From NCBI RefSeq assembly GCF_045287255.1, contig NZ_CP137142.1, positions 372,001 to 436,000 on the forward strand: a stretch of 64,000 nt of DNA, in the 5' to 3' direction. The position numbers were made by a program, and so were the translations under genes. Source of the DNA: Henriciella sp045287255. GTDB lineage: Bacteria > Pseudomonadota > Alphaproteobacteria > Caulobacterales > Hyphomonadaceae. The notes under the pieces were generated by a model. The model saw nothing but the letters and a program-made list of their open reading frames with translations, had not been told where the DNA came from and made no database searches. Of this stretch, positions 25,707 through 33,561 are shown one piece after another; position 1 is the stretch's first letter, and each line of letters begins with the position of its first letter.

Positions 25707-27287
25707 CTAACTTACGAAAGCAGGCAACCAGGTGGCTAGAGCCGGAATGGCGGCGACCAGAGCAATCATGGTCAGCTGCAGGCCAATGAATGGGATCGCG
25801 CCTTTCCAGATATCCATCGTCTCCACACCTTCCGGCGCTGCGCCGCGCAGATAGAATAGGGCAAATCCAAAGGGCGGGGTCAGGAAGCTGGTCTGCAGGT
25901 TCAGCGCCATCAGGATGGCGAGCCAGACCGGGTCCGCGCCCAGAATGATCAGCGGCGGGGCAACAATCGGCACGACGACAAACACGATCTCGATAAAGTC
26001 GAGGAAGAAGCCGAGGATGAACATGACCAGCATGGTTATGGCCAATGCACCCCACAGACCGCCGGGAATCGCGGTCAGAAGCGCTTCAACATAATGCTCC
26101 CCGCCATAGGCGCGGAAGACCAGTGCGAACAGGCTGGCCCCGATCAGGATCAGGAAGACCATACTGGTCATATGCACCCCAGCCGTCAGCGCCGCACCGA
26201 ACTGTTGCGCCCGAACCAGAACGCGTACCGATGATAGCAGCCCCCCAAGGACAATCAGGCATAGCGCTATGGCAAAGCCAATCCCAACCCAGTCACCTGT
26301 TGGTATGACTTCCCGGCTGAGCCGCAGATCCATGACATTGCTCAGCGTTAGCAGCAGCAAGATGCTGACAAAGGCACCAATAATGCTCGACCAGTCCCCC
26401 GCGCGGCCATGCTCGGGTGCAAGGCGTAAACCTGCGAGCAAGAGCGCGCCGCCTGCCCCAATCGCGGAGGCTTCGGTCGGTGAGGCAAGCCCGCCAAGGA
26501 TCGAGCCGAGCACTGCAAAGATCAGCAATAGGGGTGCACCAAGGCTGCGCGTGACATCCCAAAGCGTTAGCGGCTCGATATCTTCATCCAGAGTGACTGC
26601 CGGGCTGGCGCTCGGGCGAAGGATGGCGGTGATAATGAGATAAAGCAGGTAAAGCCCGACCAACATCAGGCCGGGCAGTAGCGCCCCCGCAAACAGGTCC
26701 CCAACCGAGACAACCCCGGCGCCTTGACCCGAGCGCATCGCGGCGGACTGGTTGGCATTCGACACGGCATCGGCCAGCAGGATGAGCACAATGCTCGGCG
26801 GAATGATCTGCCCCAGTGTGCCAGACGCCGCGATGGTTCCGGTCGCAAGTTTTGGATCATAGCCCTGGCGTAGCATGGTCGGCAGCGCAATCAGCGTCAT
26901 CGTGATCACAGTCGCCCCAACGATCCCGGTTGAGGCGGCTAGCAGCGCGCCGACCAGCACGACCGCGTAACCGAGTCCCCCGCGCAGTCCGGCAAGCAAG
27001 CGGCTGGCCGTATGGAGCAGATCATCTGCGACCTTGGAGCGTTCAAGGATCACCCCCATCAATACAAATAGTGGGACGGCGATCAGCACCTGATTTTCCA
27101 TAGAGCCAAGGATACGGCTCGGCAGATTACGCAATATAGGTAGCGGGATCAGGTCGAGCGAAACCCCGATAATCCCGAAAATCAGGGCCACACCGCCGAG
27201 CGTTAGGGCAACCGGATAGCCCGCCAGCAGAGCCAGAATAGCGGTCGCAAACATACCAATGGCGAGGATAAGTTCCAGTTCCATCAC
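25707..27287 (-). CDS. TRAP transporter large permease (DctM family)
   Basis: The 526-aa 12-or-more-helix permease of a tripartite ATP-independent periplasmic (TRAP) transporter, which imports organic acids with sodium symport. It has GSMENQVLIAVPLFVLMGVILERS, GIVGATVITMTLIALPTMLRQGYD and ASGTLGQIIPPSIVLILLAD (quoted in pieces), the DctM hallmarks. It is about 100 residues longer than DctM of C4-dicarboxylate systems because of a central insert (about residues 215-340), as in the mannitol/chloroaromatic-type TRAP subgroup. It overlaps dctQ by 4 bp. The binding protein is not here but probably at 49888-51000. Confidence 0.94.
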   Translation of the reverse strand: MMELELILAIGMFATAILALLAGYPVALTLGGVALIFGIIGVSLDLIPLPILRNLPSRILGSMENQVLIAVPLFVLMGVILERSKVADDLLHTASRLLAGLRGGLGYAVVLVGALLAASTGIVGATVITMTLIALPTMLRQGYDPKLATGTIAASGTLGQIIPPSIVLILLADAVSNANQSAAMRSGQGAGVVSVGDLFAGALLPGLMLVGLYLLYLIITAILRPSASPAVTLDEDIEPLTLWDVTRSLGAPLLLIFAVLGSILGGLASPTEASAIGAGGALLLAGLRLAPEHGRAGDWSSIIGAFVSILLLLTLSNVMDLRLSREVIPTGDWVGIGFAIALCLIVLGGLLSSVRVLVRAQQFGAALTAGVHMTSMVFLILIGASLFALVFRAYGGEHYVEALLTAIPGGLWGALAITMLVMFILGFFLDFIEIVFVVVPIVAPPLIILGADPVWLAILMALNLQTSFLTPPFGFALFYLRGAAPEGVETMDIWKGAIPFIGLQLTMIALVAAIPALATWLPAFVS

Positions 27288-27940
27288 ATCGCCCCCTCAT
27301 GTTCATGGCCGCTTTCCTCAAACCCTTGCAACCCTCGCAGGGACATGGCCGCCTTTATGGCCTGACTGATGGCTTGTCCGATGAGCAGGATCGCAAATAG
27401 GGGCACCATGGTCTTGAACAGGTATTTGATCGGCAGGCCATCACTTTCATTGAACGTTTCCAGCCCGGCCCATGAGCGGGCAATCATCCCTGACCCGGCA
27501 TAGAGGATCAGGACGCCAATCGGGATAATGAAAACAAGCGCGCCAAGGAGTTCAATCATGGCGCGGACGTGCGGGCTGAAATTCGGGCGCAGAATGTCGA
27601 CCCGGACATGTCGATCATCGCGCAGTGTGGCCGCCGCACCGAGCATGAACATCATGGCGAAGCTGAAGATCACACTGTCATTCAGCCAGCTAAAGCTCAG
27701 GCCAAAGACATAGCGCATTAGGACAGCCCCAAGCTGGATCAGGATAATCGCAAAAGCTGCCGTCACAGCCAAAGCCATGGCCACCCCGCTGATCCGATCA
27801 ACCACGCCAGAAACAAACCGACCCGGTCGTTCCATTTGGGTCGGTACTATCAGGATGAGCAGCGGGAGCAGGGCAAGCGGAGACAGCGCATATCCAAGAT
27901 AGCGCAGCCCCGTGCCGGTAAAGTCAACGAAATCAGCCAT
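27284..27940 (-). CDS. TRAP transporter small permease (DctQ family)
   Basis: The 218-aa small membrane subunit that pairs with the large permease in the TRAP complex. Four to five hydrophobic segments are visible, with the DctQ-typical RYVFGLSFSWLNDSVIFSFAMMFMLGAA region and RDDRHVRVDIL in the middle. It overlaps the large permease gene by ATGA, so translation is coupled. The Shine-Dalgarno before the ATG is weak. An extra N-terminal hydrophobic segment and the larger size again fit the mannitol/chloroaromatic-type group. Confidence 0.88.
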   Translation of the reverse strand: MADFVDFTGTGLRYLGYALSPLALLPLLILIVPTQMERPGRFVSGVVDRISGVAMALAVTAAFAIILIQLGAVLMRYVFGLSFSWLNDSVIFSFAMMFMLGAAATLRDDRHVRVDILRPNFSPHVRAMIELLGALVFIIPIGVLILYAGSGMIARSWAGLETFNESDGLPIKYLFKTMVPLFAILLIGQAISQAIKAAMSLRGLQGFEESGHEHEGAM

Positions 27941-28040
27941 TTGAGAGGCTTAGAGCGAAATGGCGGGAAGGAGAAGGCCTGATCCATAGGGCGCATGGTG
28001 CGCAGCGATAGATAATTCTCCTTTTCTGACCCCTAACTCA

Positions 28041-28170
28041 CGCTCCCCACGGCTTGCCCGTGGGGTCCATCTCCAGCTCTATCTGTTTGAAAGGGAGGTA
28101 GCATTCATCTCATCCCGGCCGATGCTTTGGTGATGGATTGCACGGTCAAGCCGTGCAAAGCGCCATGGAG
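28041..28170. repeat. REPIN-like element 1 (paired inverted palindromes)
   Basis: Left hairpin CCCCACGG-CTTGC-CCGTGGGG at 28045-28065 followed by TCCATCTCC; right hairpin TTGCACGG-TCAAG-CCGTGCAA at 28138-28158 preceded by GATGGA. The right side is the left unit inverted, so the whole forms a two-palindrome element about 130 bp long with a spacer. It occupies the 266-bp gap after the dctQ start region and before the saccharopine-dehydrogenase-like gene end. Copies recur at 37381-37522 and 37966-38105. Confidence 0.8.
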
Positions 28171-28206
28171 AAGCCGGTTTTGTGGGGGGTGAACGCTGAG
28201 CGTCTC

Positions 28207-29382
28207 CTAGCTTTCGACCTCAAAGGTCAGGCCAGCCTTTTCCGTGAGCCGTTTGACCAGATGCCCGCCCATGGCTGGGGCCGGGGTCCAGATACCGCCC
28301 GGTGTGCCGGTATTATCCTGAACAAGGCAAATCGCGCTTTCGGCGAGCATTTTCGAGGTCGAGCCATAGCCCGGATCCTTGTCCCCAGTCACGCCAGTAA
28401 CAACCACGCCGCCATCAGTCGCCTTGCCGTAGAACATAACGTCATAGAAGCCGTTCTCACGCTCTTCCTTGGTCGGGCCTTCGCCCGGCGCTGGGCCATC
28501 GCCGCCCATCATATTCGTGCTGGCAACGCCCTCGGCTGTAGCCTTGCCCTGATCGCCCGGTCCGGTCAGCATCATCTCGTCATAGACGAAATCCTTGCCA
28601 TAGGCGTGTCCCATGAGTGCGTTGGAACGGTGCACATTTTTGGTGTTGATCGAAGCCATGATGAAGGGCGCAGACCAGCTGCCAATGTCCTCATCTTCTA
28701 CTGGGGCCATGCCATGGGGCTGCTCCGGGCCTTCAAACCCCATGGTCAGGGCGAACGGGTTTTGCAGGACTTTTATCAGGCTTGGATCACGCTGGACCGA
28801 AGCCATGGTTTCCTTGAAGCTCGCAAATGTCCCGCCAGAGAACGTGCCCTGCATCTTGCGGACGCGGCCCTTGATCCGTGGCACGGGGCCACCGAGTTTC
28901 TCTTTCGCCGCTTCCTGCGTGAACCAGACGCCGAGATCGAACGGGATTGAATCAAAGCCGCAAGAGAAGACGATGCGTGCACCGCTCTCCTGCGCCTTGC
29001 CCTCATACTTGCCGATCATTTCATGCATCCATGCGGGCTCGCCACACAGGTCGACATAATCTGTCCCGGCCTCGACACAGGCGGCCACTACAGGCTCACC
29101 ATAGAGCTGGTAGGGGCCAACCGTTGTGGCAATCGCGCCGGCGCGCTGCGCCATGGCTTTGAGGCTTTCTGGGTCATTGGCATCAGCGACGACGAGCGGC
29201 GTATCGGCGGGTGCGCCAATCTCATCGCGAACGGCAGCGAGTTTCTCGGCGCTGCGCCCGGCCATTGCCCATTTCAGGTCACCGCCAACGCCATATTCCT
29301 TGGCGAGATATTCGGCGACCAAACGGCCCGTATAGCCTGTTGAACCATAGACAATGACATCAAATTCCCGACCAGTTGCCAT
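28207..29382 (-). CDS. Saccharopine dehydrogenase-like / trans-acting enoyl reductase family protein
   Basis: A 391-aa NAD(P)-dependent oxidoreductase-like protein. The N-terminal Rossmann fold has VIVYGSTGYTGRLVAEYLA at about residues 9-27, then WAMAGRS and TTVGPYQLYGEPVVAAC, and the motif YVDLCGEPAW. The family includes the mycobacterial trans-acting enoyl reductase and animal SCCPDH, not true saccharopine dehydrogenase. The substrate is unknown; a role in lipid metabolism is a guess from the relatives. Good RBS (AGGAGG) precedes the ATG. Confidence 0.88.
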   Translation of the reverse strand: MATGREFDVIVYGSTGYTGRLVAEYLAKEYGVGGDLKWAMAGRSAEKLAAVRDEIGAPADTPLVVADANDPESLKAMAQRAGAIATTVGPYQLYGEPVVAACVEAGTDYVDLCGEPAWMHEMIGKYEGKAQESGARIVFSCGFDSIPFDLGVWFTQEAAKEKLGGPVPRIKGRVRKMQGTFSGGTFASFKETMASVQRDPSLIKVLQNPFALTMGFEGPEQPHGMAPVEDEDIGSWSAPFIMASINTKNVHRSNALMGHAYGKDFVYDEMMLTGPGDQGKATAEGVASTNMMGGDGPAPGEGPTKEERENGFYDVMFYGKATDGGVVVTGVTGDKDPGYGSTSKMLAESAICLVQDNTGTPGGIWTPAPAMGGHLVKRLTEKAGLTFEVES

Positions 29383-29558
29383 GAGAACCTCCTATTTTCT
29401 TAAGGAGCAATCTGTCTGAGATTGCCAACAAAGCAAGGGCTAACGCAGCGGCGTGAGTTCCTAAACGTCTGATAAATCTGCACGTGACAGAAACGTTATG
29501 TGGCATTCATGCCACAGATGCGTATAGTAACCCAAGAAGTAGAGTCGAAGGTTTCCTT

Positions 29559-30119
29559 ATGATCCGCGTTCTGACCCTTGCCGCTATAGTGGCTGTTACC
29601 CCTGTTACCCTCGCTGCGTTTGGCGATGAAGATGGGCTTGTCCGTCTTCCCGGGCAGGGCGAGTTGCGGGACAAAGCAGATCGCGAGCGGGCAGGGGCAG
29701 ATCGTCTAAAGCCCGGCGGCGGTCTGTTTGTGAGTTTCGATGAGGACACAGACGGTACGATCACTTTGGAAGAAGTCCGCGCTGCGATTCCAGCCGCTTT
29801 TGCTGCGGCCGACAAGAATGGTGATGGCAATCTCTCTGCGCTTGAGCAGAAAGACTGGGCCACCTCACTACCGACCCGCGATGATAGCCTTGCCAATCCT
29901 GCGAGGTTCGATCCCAATCTTGACCGCCGGGTTGATCTGGCAGAATTCACAGCGGTCATCGAAAGCCTGCACACCGACTACCTCAATGAGGAGACCGGCC
30001 TCTTGCAACTCGCCGACCTCAAAGCCCCCAAAGAGCGCAAGACAAGGCGGGAGCGTCAGGCCTCCAACATGCTCGAGCAACGCGCCGAAGAACAGCGCCG
30101 CCGCACCGAGCGACGTTAG
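29559..30119 (+). CDS. Exported EF-hand calcium-binding protein
   Basis: A 186-aa protein with a cleavable signal peptide (MIRVLTLAAIVAVTPVTLAAF). Three EF-hand loops are visible: D61-E-D-T-D-G-T-I, D85-K-N-G-D-G-N-L and a degenerate one, D118-P-N-L-D-R-R-V, which keeps D at positions 1 and 5. The C-terminal 40 residues are very rich in R, E and Q and probably helical. I start at ATG 29559, 8 bases after GAAGG; a longer frame from 29484 lacks an RBS. Likely a periplasmic Ca2+ binder of unknown role. Confidence 0.85.
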   Translation: MIRVLTLAAIVAVTPVTLAAFGDEDGLVRLPGQGELRDKADRERAGADRLKPGGGLFVSFDEDTDGTITLEEVRAAIPAAFAAADKNGDGNLSALEQKDWATSLPTRDDSLANPARFDPNLDRRVDLAEFTAVIESLHTDYLNEETGLLQLADLKAPKERKTRRERQASNMLEQRAEEQRRRTERR

Positions 30120-30128
30120 GGGTCACCC

Positions 30129-30656
30129 TTATAAAGGCCAGTGCTCGATGCGTTGCTGCTTCTTGGCAAACAGAGCGATAACCGGGGCCATCACGCCAAC
30201 CATTTTGCCACTGAAAGCAGGCTTGCCATTTTCGGCCAGCGCCTTGAGGTTCTGAGCAATAAAGCCCTGCGCGCCCAGCATTTCCTTGTGCAGCTTACTG
30301 CCTTCGATGGCATTTTCGATGATCAGATCAAATTCCGTACCACCATCTTTTTCCCGCAGCTCATAGGTGACCGTGCAGGGATCATCATCCAGATTGGTCA
30401 TCTTGAATGTGTGGCTGTAGCGATAGGGTGGTTCAAAGGCGAGAACCTGTCCAACCACCATGGCAATCTTGCGGTTGGGGTGAACCATGCGCATGTTGGC
30501 GCCCGGTTTCAGGCCATCCCTGGTGTCGCAAATGCTGCCAAAAAAGAACGGCAACGGCTTGTCCGTGGCCACCAGAATGGACCAGACGGTCTCTACCGGG
30601 GCTTCAATAAAGGTGCGGTGAATGGACTTCTCGGCATAAGTCGGGGTTTCGGTCAT
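30129..30656 (-). CDS. SRPBCC / AHSA1-domain protein
   Basis: A 175-aa protein of the START-like (SRPBCC, AHSA1) fold, which binds small hydrophobic ligands. It begins with the typical HRTFIEAPVETVWSIL, then VVGQVLAFEPPYRYSHTF and TYELREKDGGTEFDLIIENA, with a C-terminal helix. Such proteins are often encoded next to an ArsR regulator, as here: the start codon is only 3 bp after the ArsR stop. Ligand unknown; the pair probably forms a small stress-response or ligand-sensing operon. Confidence 0.85.
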   Translation of the reverse strand: MTETPTYAEKSIHRTFIEAPVETVWSILVATDKPLPFFFGSICDTRDGLKPGANMRMVHPNRKIAMVVGQVLAFEPPYRYSHTFKMTNLDDDPCTVTYELREKDGGTEFDLIIENAIEGSKLHKEMLGAQGFIAQNLKALAENGKPAFSGKMVGVMAPVIALFAKKQQRIEHWPL

Positions 30657-30659
30657 CGG

Positions 30660-31016
30660 TCAGGCCTCCTTTGATTTGGAATTGGCTTTGGCTGCGTGTT
30701 CAGCGGCGTGTTTGATCAGGCTCATCCGGTCGGCCCAATAGGCGCTATAGGTATCGAGCCAGCGCTCGTGGATGGCCTGGATCGGCATCGCATTCAGGTA
30801 TAGTCGCCTGGTCCGTCCATCTTTTTCGCTGATGATCAGTCCGGCATCTTCGAGGACTTTAAGATGGTTCATGATCGCGATGCGGCTGACGTCAAACCCC
30901 TTGGCCAGTTCGCCTACAGCCTGTCCTGGCTGATCACGCACCAGATCCAGAATCCGTCGCCGCGTTTGATGAGCGAGCGCATGAAAGACGTGATCCATAT
31001 CATCATTTGTAATCAT
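30660..31016 (-). CDS. ArsR-family winged-helix regulator
   Basis: A 118-aa transcriptional repressor. The winged helix has LAHQTRRRILDLVRDQPGQAVGELAKGF followed by the recognition region VSRIAIMNHLKVLEDAGLI (given in pieces) and a wing GRTRRLYLN. No metal-binding cysteines are present, so it is probably of the ligand- or partner-responsive type paired with SRPBCC proteins. The first ATG (31014-31016) and the second (residue 7) both lack a Shine-Dalgarno; the operator overlaps the first, so translation may be leaderless. Confidence 0.88.
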   Translation of the reverse strand: MITNDDMDHVFHALAHQTRRRILDLVRDQPGQAVGELAKGFDVSRIAIMNHLKVLEDAGLIISEKDGRTRRLYLNAMPIQAIHERWLDTYSAYWADRMSLIKHAAEHAAKANSKSKEA

Positions 31017-31034
31017 GTAATTACATAATTACAT
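31015..31034. promoter_or_regulatory. Palindromic operator at the ArsR start codon
   Basis: ATGTAATT-ACAT-AATTACAT is a perfect inverted repeat with 8-bp arms, AT-rich amid GC-rich DNA. It overlaps the ArsR start codon and is the likely autoregulatory site; family members usually bind such palindromes at their own promoter. Function is inferred. Confidence 0.65.
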
Positions 31035-31098
31035 TTTGGCGAAAGAGTCAAGCACAGTCTGGGGTGACATTTATTCGAGGTAGCGATTTGCCTACAAA

Positions 31099-31134
31099 AA
31101 GGGCCACGGCGCTTGGCAAAGCGTCATGGCCCTT
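31099..31134 (-). terminator. Intrinsic terminator after the TonB-dependent receptor gene
   Basis: On the minus strand, AAGGGCCA and CGCTT pair with AAGCG and TGGCCCTT around a TGCC loop, with two mismatches, and TTTTTG follows. It lies 21 bp past the receptor stop codon. Confidence 0.85.
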
Positions 31135-31154
31135 CCTGAATTTAGCGCAATCTC

Positions 31155-33323
31155 TTAGAAGCGACCGCTAATCGTAAAGCGCGCGTTCAGCGGGGCACCG
31201 ACAGTGGCCTGATGTGTGCTGTGCGCATCCGGGAAGTAGACCTCATCCGTCAGGTTTTCGATATTCACCTGTAGTCGTAGTCTCTCAGACACGTCGTAAT
31301 AGGCGGCTGCATCCACGCGGGTATAGCTCGGCAGGATTGCAGTATTCCCATTATCGATGAAGCTCTCGTCCTGATAGGTCACGCCAAGACCGACGCCGAA
31401 CTCATTGGTCACCTCATATGTGTTCCACAGCGAGAACATGTTCTCTGGCAGTTCGCGTGGGCGCAGGTCACTGCCAGCCTGCTCGCCGTCGAGATAGCTG
31501 TAGCCAGCGGAAATGAACCAGCGATCGCTGACCTGACCTTGGACCTGAGCTTCAAAACCGGAAATCTCAGATTCGATAAACACCTGACGTTCCCCGCCAC
31601 TGGTATCTTCAATCTGAGGGGCGCGCTCTTCGATCTGGAAAATCGCTGTCGTCAGGCTGAGCCCGTCGATAAAGTCCCATTTCAGGCCGGCTTCGAGATT
31701 GGTGTATTCGCTTGGGTCGAGGCGATTGTCATCACCGCTAATGTCGGAATACTGCTCGCCGCTCGCAGGCAGGAAGGATTCGCTATAGCTCGCATAGAGT
31801 GAGATATTTTCCTGAGGTTTGTACACCAGTCCAAAGCGTGGCGAAATCTCTTCATCGGTGCGGCTGCGATTGCGATCTTCGAGAAGCGTATTTGGGTCCA
31901 GATCATCAACTTCAATATCAAAGCTATCGAAGCGCGCGCCGATGATCAGGTCGAGCTTGTCCGAAATCTCAATCTCATCCTGAATGTAGGCTGAGAAGAC
32001 GGTAAGGTCGGCTTCTGTGTCATCGTTCAGGTCGGTGAACTGGACGGTTGTTGGGGTGCCATTATTGTCAACGCCAATACCGTTACGCAGGTTCAGCGGA
32101 CGCTCAATCGTGAAAAACTCCACATCATCCGCGGACACAGACCACTCAGGATTGAAGCGGTCATTGTCATTTGCGCTGTCGATATACTCAATGCCCGTGA
32201 CAATAGTATGGTTGAAACCACCAGCACTGAACTCCCCGATCAGATCACCCGACAGAATCAGGCTTTGGCGTTGGGTCGTGTCAATATAGCCATCAAGGCC
32301 AACCCGTAGCGGGTCATCTTCAGGGTTATAGAAAGATGCATAGAAGTTCGAATAGACCTTGTCATAGTCACCATAAAAGGTGCTGAAACGGCCTTTCAGG
32401 TTTTCACTGAACTGATGTTGCACCATGGCGCGCAGCAGGTGCGCTTCAAGCTCATGATAGTTTAGATCGGGATCGCCGAAGACAATATCCTCAAATGCTT
32501 CAACGGGGCGTCCAGGGTTTGCAAGCGTGCCTCGATTGCTGCCATTGGCCGTTGGGATGCCGCGATCAATGAAACGTTCATGATCGATATATTCATAAGA
32601 CAGGTCGAGTGTTGTCGACGGGCTCAACTCGAACTTGGCGGTTGGGTTGATACCGATCCGCTCGCCATCATAAAAGTCACGATGGTTTTCGAGGCTTTCA
32701 TACATCGCATTGATGCGGAAAGCAGATGTGTCATTGGTTGAGATATTGCTGTCGATCTGGAAGCCAAATTCGCCAAACGTATCGACGCTGGCCTGATAAC
32801 CGGTGAAGGTTTCGCCAATCACACCCTTTTTGGTCACGCGGTTAAGGATACCACCCGTGCCGCCACGTCCAAACAGAAGCGCGTTTGGCCCGCGCAGGAT
32901 TTCAATCTGCTCCAGATTGTAAAGCGGGCGATAATACTGAACATCGTCGCGGACCCCATCGATAAAGAAGTCGGCGGTAGAGCGCACACCGCGGAACACG
33001 ACAGCGTCCCGGTGGCCTTCACCTTGAGAGGTGTTTACGCCGGGCGTGTAATTGATGATATCACCAATGCTGTTGAAGCCCTGCTGCTGGATCTGGTCCG
33101 CAGTAATGATGGAAAGGCTTTGCGGGACATCGATGATCGGTGTTGGCGATTTCAGGGCGTTGACCTGATCAGCATACAGGTATTGTCCAACCACGACGAT
33201 TTCATCTTGTATAGAAACTGCGTCTTCCGTGGATTCGCTTGATGGATCCGCCATTGCGACCGGCATGGTCAAAAGCAGGGAGAGCGCGGCTGTGCCGAGC
33301 AGGCGGGACGATAGGTTTTTCAT
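31155..33323 (-). CDS. TonB-dependent siderophore receptor
   Basis: A 722-aa outer-membrane beta-barrel receptor. The signal peptide ends near PVAMA; the TonB box region EIVVVGQY follows. The plug domain carries DVPQSLSIITADQIQQQGFNSI, GEGHRDAVVFRGVRSTADFFIDGVRDDVQYYRPLYNLEQIEILRGPNALLFGRGGTGGILNRVTK (both shortened matches to the FhuA/Fiu-like siderophore class). The barrel ends in ARFTISGRF with the terminal Phe needed for assembly. The exact siderophore cannot be read. A Fur-like box lies 44 bp upstream and a terminator downstream, so it is a single iron-regulated gene. Confidence 0.93.
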   Translation of the reverse strand: MKNLSSRLLGTAALSLLLTMPVAMADPSSESTEDAVSIQDEIVVVGQYLYADQVNALKSPTPIIDVPQSLSIITADQIQQQGFNSIGDIINYTPGVNTSQGEGHRDAVVFRGVRSTADFFIDGVRDDVQYYRPLYNLEQIEILRGPNALLFGRGGTGGILNRVTKKGVIGETFTGYQASVDTFGEFGFQIDSNISTNDTSAFRINAMYESLENHRDFYDGERIGINPTAKFELSPSTTLDLSYEYIDHERFIDRGIPTANGSNRGTLANPGRPVEAFEDIVFGDPDLNYHELEAHLLRAMVQHQFSENLKGRFSTFYGDYDKVYSNFYASFYNPEDDPLRVGLDGYIDTTQRQSLILSGDLIGEFSAGGFNHTIVTGIEYIDSANDNDRFNPEWSVSADDVEFFTIERPLNLRNGIGVDNNGTPTTVQFTDLNDDTEADLTVFSAYIQDEIEISDKLDLIIGARFDSFDIEVDDLDPNTLLEDRNRSRTDEEISPRFGLVYKPQENISLYASYSESFLPASGEQYSDISGDDNRLDPSEYTNLEAGLKWDFIDGLSLTTAIFQIEERAPQIEDTSGGERQVFIESEISGFEAQVQGQVSDRWFISAGYSYLDGEQAGSDLRPRELPENMFSLWNTYEVTNEFGVGLGVTYQDESFIDNGNTAILPSYTRVDAAAYYDVSERLRLQVNIENLTDEVYFPDAHSTHQATVGAPLNARFTISGRF

Positions 33324-33366
33324 GGGAGGACCCCTTCCGGTTCATGACGGGAGGGGTTTATAAGAA

Positions 33367-33381
33367 TGAGAATGAATATCA
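33367..33381. promoter_or_regulatory. Fur-like iron box upstream of the siderophore receptor
   Basis: Minus-strand TGATATT-C-ATTCTCA matches the Fur 7-1-7 consensus TGATAAT-N-ATTATCA at 12 of 14 half-site positions. It sits in an AT-rich 30-bp patch 44 bp upstream of the receptor ATG, where a promoter is expected. Fur control is inferred; RirA or Irr cannot be excluded in an alphaproteobacterium. Confidence 0.6.
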
Positions 33382-33561
33382 ATCTTATAATACATGCTGC
33401 ATACAGGAAGTGTTCAAGTGATGCAGGTTTGCCACTCAGGATATACCCGTAATGGCCGGGGCGCTCTGGCTGAACCGCGATGAGACAGGCTCATTGCCTG
33501 CTGCCCTCTACCCCTTTTGTTCCAAGCCCGCTAAACCCTTCTCAACAGGAAGGATTCGCTC

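Noticed and set aside
28138..28950. Plus-strand 270-codon frame
   Set aside because: Antisense to the saccharopine-dehydrogenase-like gene, which has a conserved Rossmann motif; the frame begins inside a palindromic repeat.
29507..29974. Minus-strand 155-codon frame
   Set aside because: Antisense to the EF-hand gene, whose calcium loops and signal peptide are clear; the minus frame is Ser/Arg-rich shadow.
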